The notes under the pieces are model-generated. The model was not told the origin of the DNA. It did not search any database and saw only the letters and a program-made list of their open reading frames with translations. Position numbers and translations under genes: made by a program. Below are positions 62,351-64,000 of a DNA stretch of 64,000 nucleotides, piece after piece. Origin of the DNA: an uncultured Lachnospiraceae bacterium (GTDB taxonomy: Bacteria; Bacillota; Clostridia; Lachnospirales; Lachnospiraceae); contig CAJURT010000001.1 of the NCBI GenBank assembly GCA_910588875.1, positions 110,505-174,504 on the forward strand, read 5' to 3'. Position 1 is the stretch's first letter. Every line of letters begins with the position of its first letter.

Positions 62351-62593
62351 TCATTATTATGATGCAGTTGTTAAGCTGTTGTTTTCTGTCTTGCATCATG
62401 GTTATATAATACTTGAAAATTGTGTCTAAAGTTTGTGCGTTTTCTAAAAGAAATCGAAATAAAAAGAAGAAACTCTAACATTTTTTGGAAGAAAATGACA
62501 GAATTTCCCAGGAGCCGGGATGTTTCGGGGCAGGGGATAATCTTTGTTGGAGGGAGCCGGCATATGGCGGCGGGAGCAGGGAGGAACAGGGAG

Positions 62594-64000
62594 ATGAAAC
62601 AGGGGAAAAATGAATTATTCCAGGTGAGAATCACGGACATGAGCGATACCGGGGAGGGGATCGGGAAAACAGACGGGTTTACCTGGTTTATCAAGGATGC
62701 AGTGATTGGAGACCTGGTGGAAGCAAAGGTTATGAAGGTGAAGAAATCTTATGGCTTTGCACGGCTGATGCAGGTGCTGGAACCTTCGCCCCATCGTGTT
62801 ATCCCGTCCTGTCCGGCGGCGCGCAGCTGTGGAGGATGCCAGCTGCAGGCCATGGACTATGGGGAACAACTGAGGTTTAAGGAAAATAAAGTGAAGAACA
62901 ACCTGCGCAGGATCGGGGGCCTTGACTGTGAAGGGTTGTTTGAGCCTATAATCGGCATGGAGGATCCCTGGCGCTACCGCAACAAGGCGCAATTCCCCTT
63001 CGGAAGAAGCAAGGAGGGGAAGGTCATTACCGGGTTCTATGCGGGAAGAACCCATAAGATTATTGAGTGTGGGGATTGTCTGCTGGGAGTTCCGGAGAAT
63101 GCAGGGATTCTGGCCTGTATCCGGAACCATATGGAGGAATATGGGATTGCCCCTTATGACGAGGAGAACCATATCGGGCTGGTACGCCATGTGCTGATCC
63201 GGAAAGGCTTTAAGACAGGAGAAATCCTGATATGCCTTGTGATAAACGGGGAGGTTGAGGAATTAAAGGCATCGGATGTATTGGTCAGCCAATTGCTTGG
63301 ATTGTTTGCCGGGTCAGCCAGCGGCAGGGTTACAACCGTTGTGTGCAGCATTAATAAAGAAAGGACAAATGTGATCCTGGGGACGGAAATTGTGAATCTG
63401 TATGGCCCGGGAACCATTACGGACTATATCGGAGATATTGCTTACCGGATTTCGCCGCTTTCTTTTTATCAGGTGAATCCGCGCCAGACGGAACGTCTGT
63501 ATGAAGTGGCGCTGGAATATGCCGGGCTGACCGGTGGAGAGACCGTATGGGATCTGTATTGCGGGATTGGCACGATTTCCCTGTTTTTGGCGCAGCGGGC
63601 GAAAAAGGTCTGCGGTGTGGAGGTCATTCCTCAGGCAATCGAGGATGCACGTGCGAATGCTGCGCGGAATGGGATTACCAATGTGGAGTTTTTTGTGGGC
63701 GAGGCGGAAGAGATACTGCCGGAGCAGTATGAGAGGAACCATATCCGTGCAGATGTGATTGTGGTGGATCCACCGCGGAAGGGATGCGATGGGAAATGCC
63801 TGGACACCATCGTTAAGATGGCGCCGGAACGGGTGGTGTATGTGAGCTGTGATTCGGCTACCCTGGCAAGGGATGTGAAGTTTTTGTGTGGCAGGGGATA
63901 TGAGGTGAGGCGGGTGCGGTGTTGTGATATGTTTGGGGGGACGGTGCATGTGGAAACTGTGTGTCTCTTGAGCAACCGAAAATTAAAACCTGATACTTAT
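62594..64000 (+). CDS. rlmD: 23S rRNA uracil-5-methyltransferase RlmD-type, 3' end cut by the window
   Basis: 469 codons are present to base 64000 with no stop. A TRAM-type N-terminus (FQVRITDMSDTGEGIGK) is followed by a [4Fe-4S] cysteine set (CPAARSCGGCQLQAMDY) and a SAM methyltransferase domain (DLYCGIGTISLFLAQ, VVDPPRKGC, YVSCDSATLARD, with the nucleophilic Cys). It makes m5U in 23S rRNA. An in-frame ATG at 62564 with GGAGGG upstream could lengthen the protein by ten residues. Usual family members end soon after the HVETV motif seen at the edge. Confidence 0.92.
   Translation, partial: MKQGKNELFQVRITDMSDTGEGIGKTDGFTWFIKDAVIGDLVEAKVMKVKKSYGFARLMQVLEPSPHRVIPSCPAARSCGGCQLQAMDYGEQLRFKENKVKNNLRRIGGLDCEGLFEPIIGMEDPWRYRNKAQFPFGRSKEGKVITGFYAGRTHKIIECGDCLLGVPENAGILACIRNHMEEYGIAPYDEENHIGLVRHVLIRKGFKTGEILICLVINGEVEELKASDVLVSQLLGLFAGSASGRVTTVVCSINKERTNVILGTEIVNLYGPGTITDYIGDIAYRISPLSFYQVNPRQTERLYEVALEYAGLTGGETVWDLYCGIGTISLFLAQRAKKVCGVEVIPQAIEDARANAARNGITNVEFFVGEAEEILPEQYERNHIRADVIVVDPPRKGCDGKCLDTIVKMAPERVVYVSCDSATLARDVKFLCGRGYEVRRVRCCDMFGGTVHVETVCLLSNRKLKPDTY

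Noticed and set aside
62371..62694. 107-residue reverse frame before rlmD
   Set aside because: It overlaps the 5' end of the methyltransferase gene and has no ribosome site or recognisable motif.

Overview
The window looks like a chromosomal segment of a Lachnospiraceae-type Clostridium (Firmicutes), judged from moderate GC, strong AGGAGG ribosome sites, a V-type ATPase, a split ThrE exporter, a DHHW/MBOAT/DUF4358/SGNH cluster, sigma-54 enhancer-binding control and protein families such as DUF378 and DUF4397. The genus cannot be settled from the sequence alone. I saw no phage, CRISPR array or transposase gene.

Layout. 1-2006: 3' part of a V-type ATPase operon and a DUF4145/SH3 membrane protein. 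2279-3657: trmB, a tiny unassigned gene, thioredoxin, tRNA-Lys. 3745-13197: a sigma-54 activator followed by a -24/-12 promoter and a co-directional run of dehydrogenase, Liv-type ABC transporter (binding protein, two permeases, two ATPases) and dihydroxyacetone-kinase-like DhaK/DhaL; this reads as one inducible uptake and catabolism system for an unidentified small carbonyl or polyol compound. 13239-16952: topoisomerase III and a class B sortase, bracketed by two large nested hairpin elements. 17065-20785: two tRNA-Gly genes, a macro-domain/HTH protein, a VWA protein, a Crp/Fnr regulator and an iron-sulfur operon with a palindromic operator at -41. 20937-29265: SpoU methyltransferase, membrane protein, DUF362, PlsC, PheA, Ppx and Ppk1. 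29375-33571 (minus): a cell-surface acylation-type cluster. 33786-41355: glgB, pyrC, thrE pair, MBL hydrolase, DUF378. 40222-44652 (minus): XRE-cupin regulator with potABCD. 44994-48867: lactonase, aroC, rpiB, asnA. 49025-57034: DUF4397, clpB with a CIRCE-like operator, FecR/DUF3298 protein, histidine kinase, convergent response regulator. 57123-64000: mutS2, degenerate HtrA-like PDZ protein, YhaM-type nuclease, a possible structured RNA, and the start of an RlmD-type methyltransferase.

The most unusual structure is a family of three hairpin elements (13239-13505, 16659-16952, 52449-52511). They share the left flank GGTACGCC and a right flank beginning GGCTGG, and all sit just 3' of a gene stop. 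Each has a long, nearly perfect stem whose sequence differs completely between copies. Two of them carry the same ~155-bp module in the loop end. Other notable points are an A8 tract that puts the only well-placed start codon of the SGNH gene out of frame, a histone-H1-like tail on the glycogen branching enzyme, and an HtrA-like protein without a recognisable catalytic triad.
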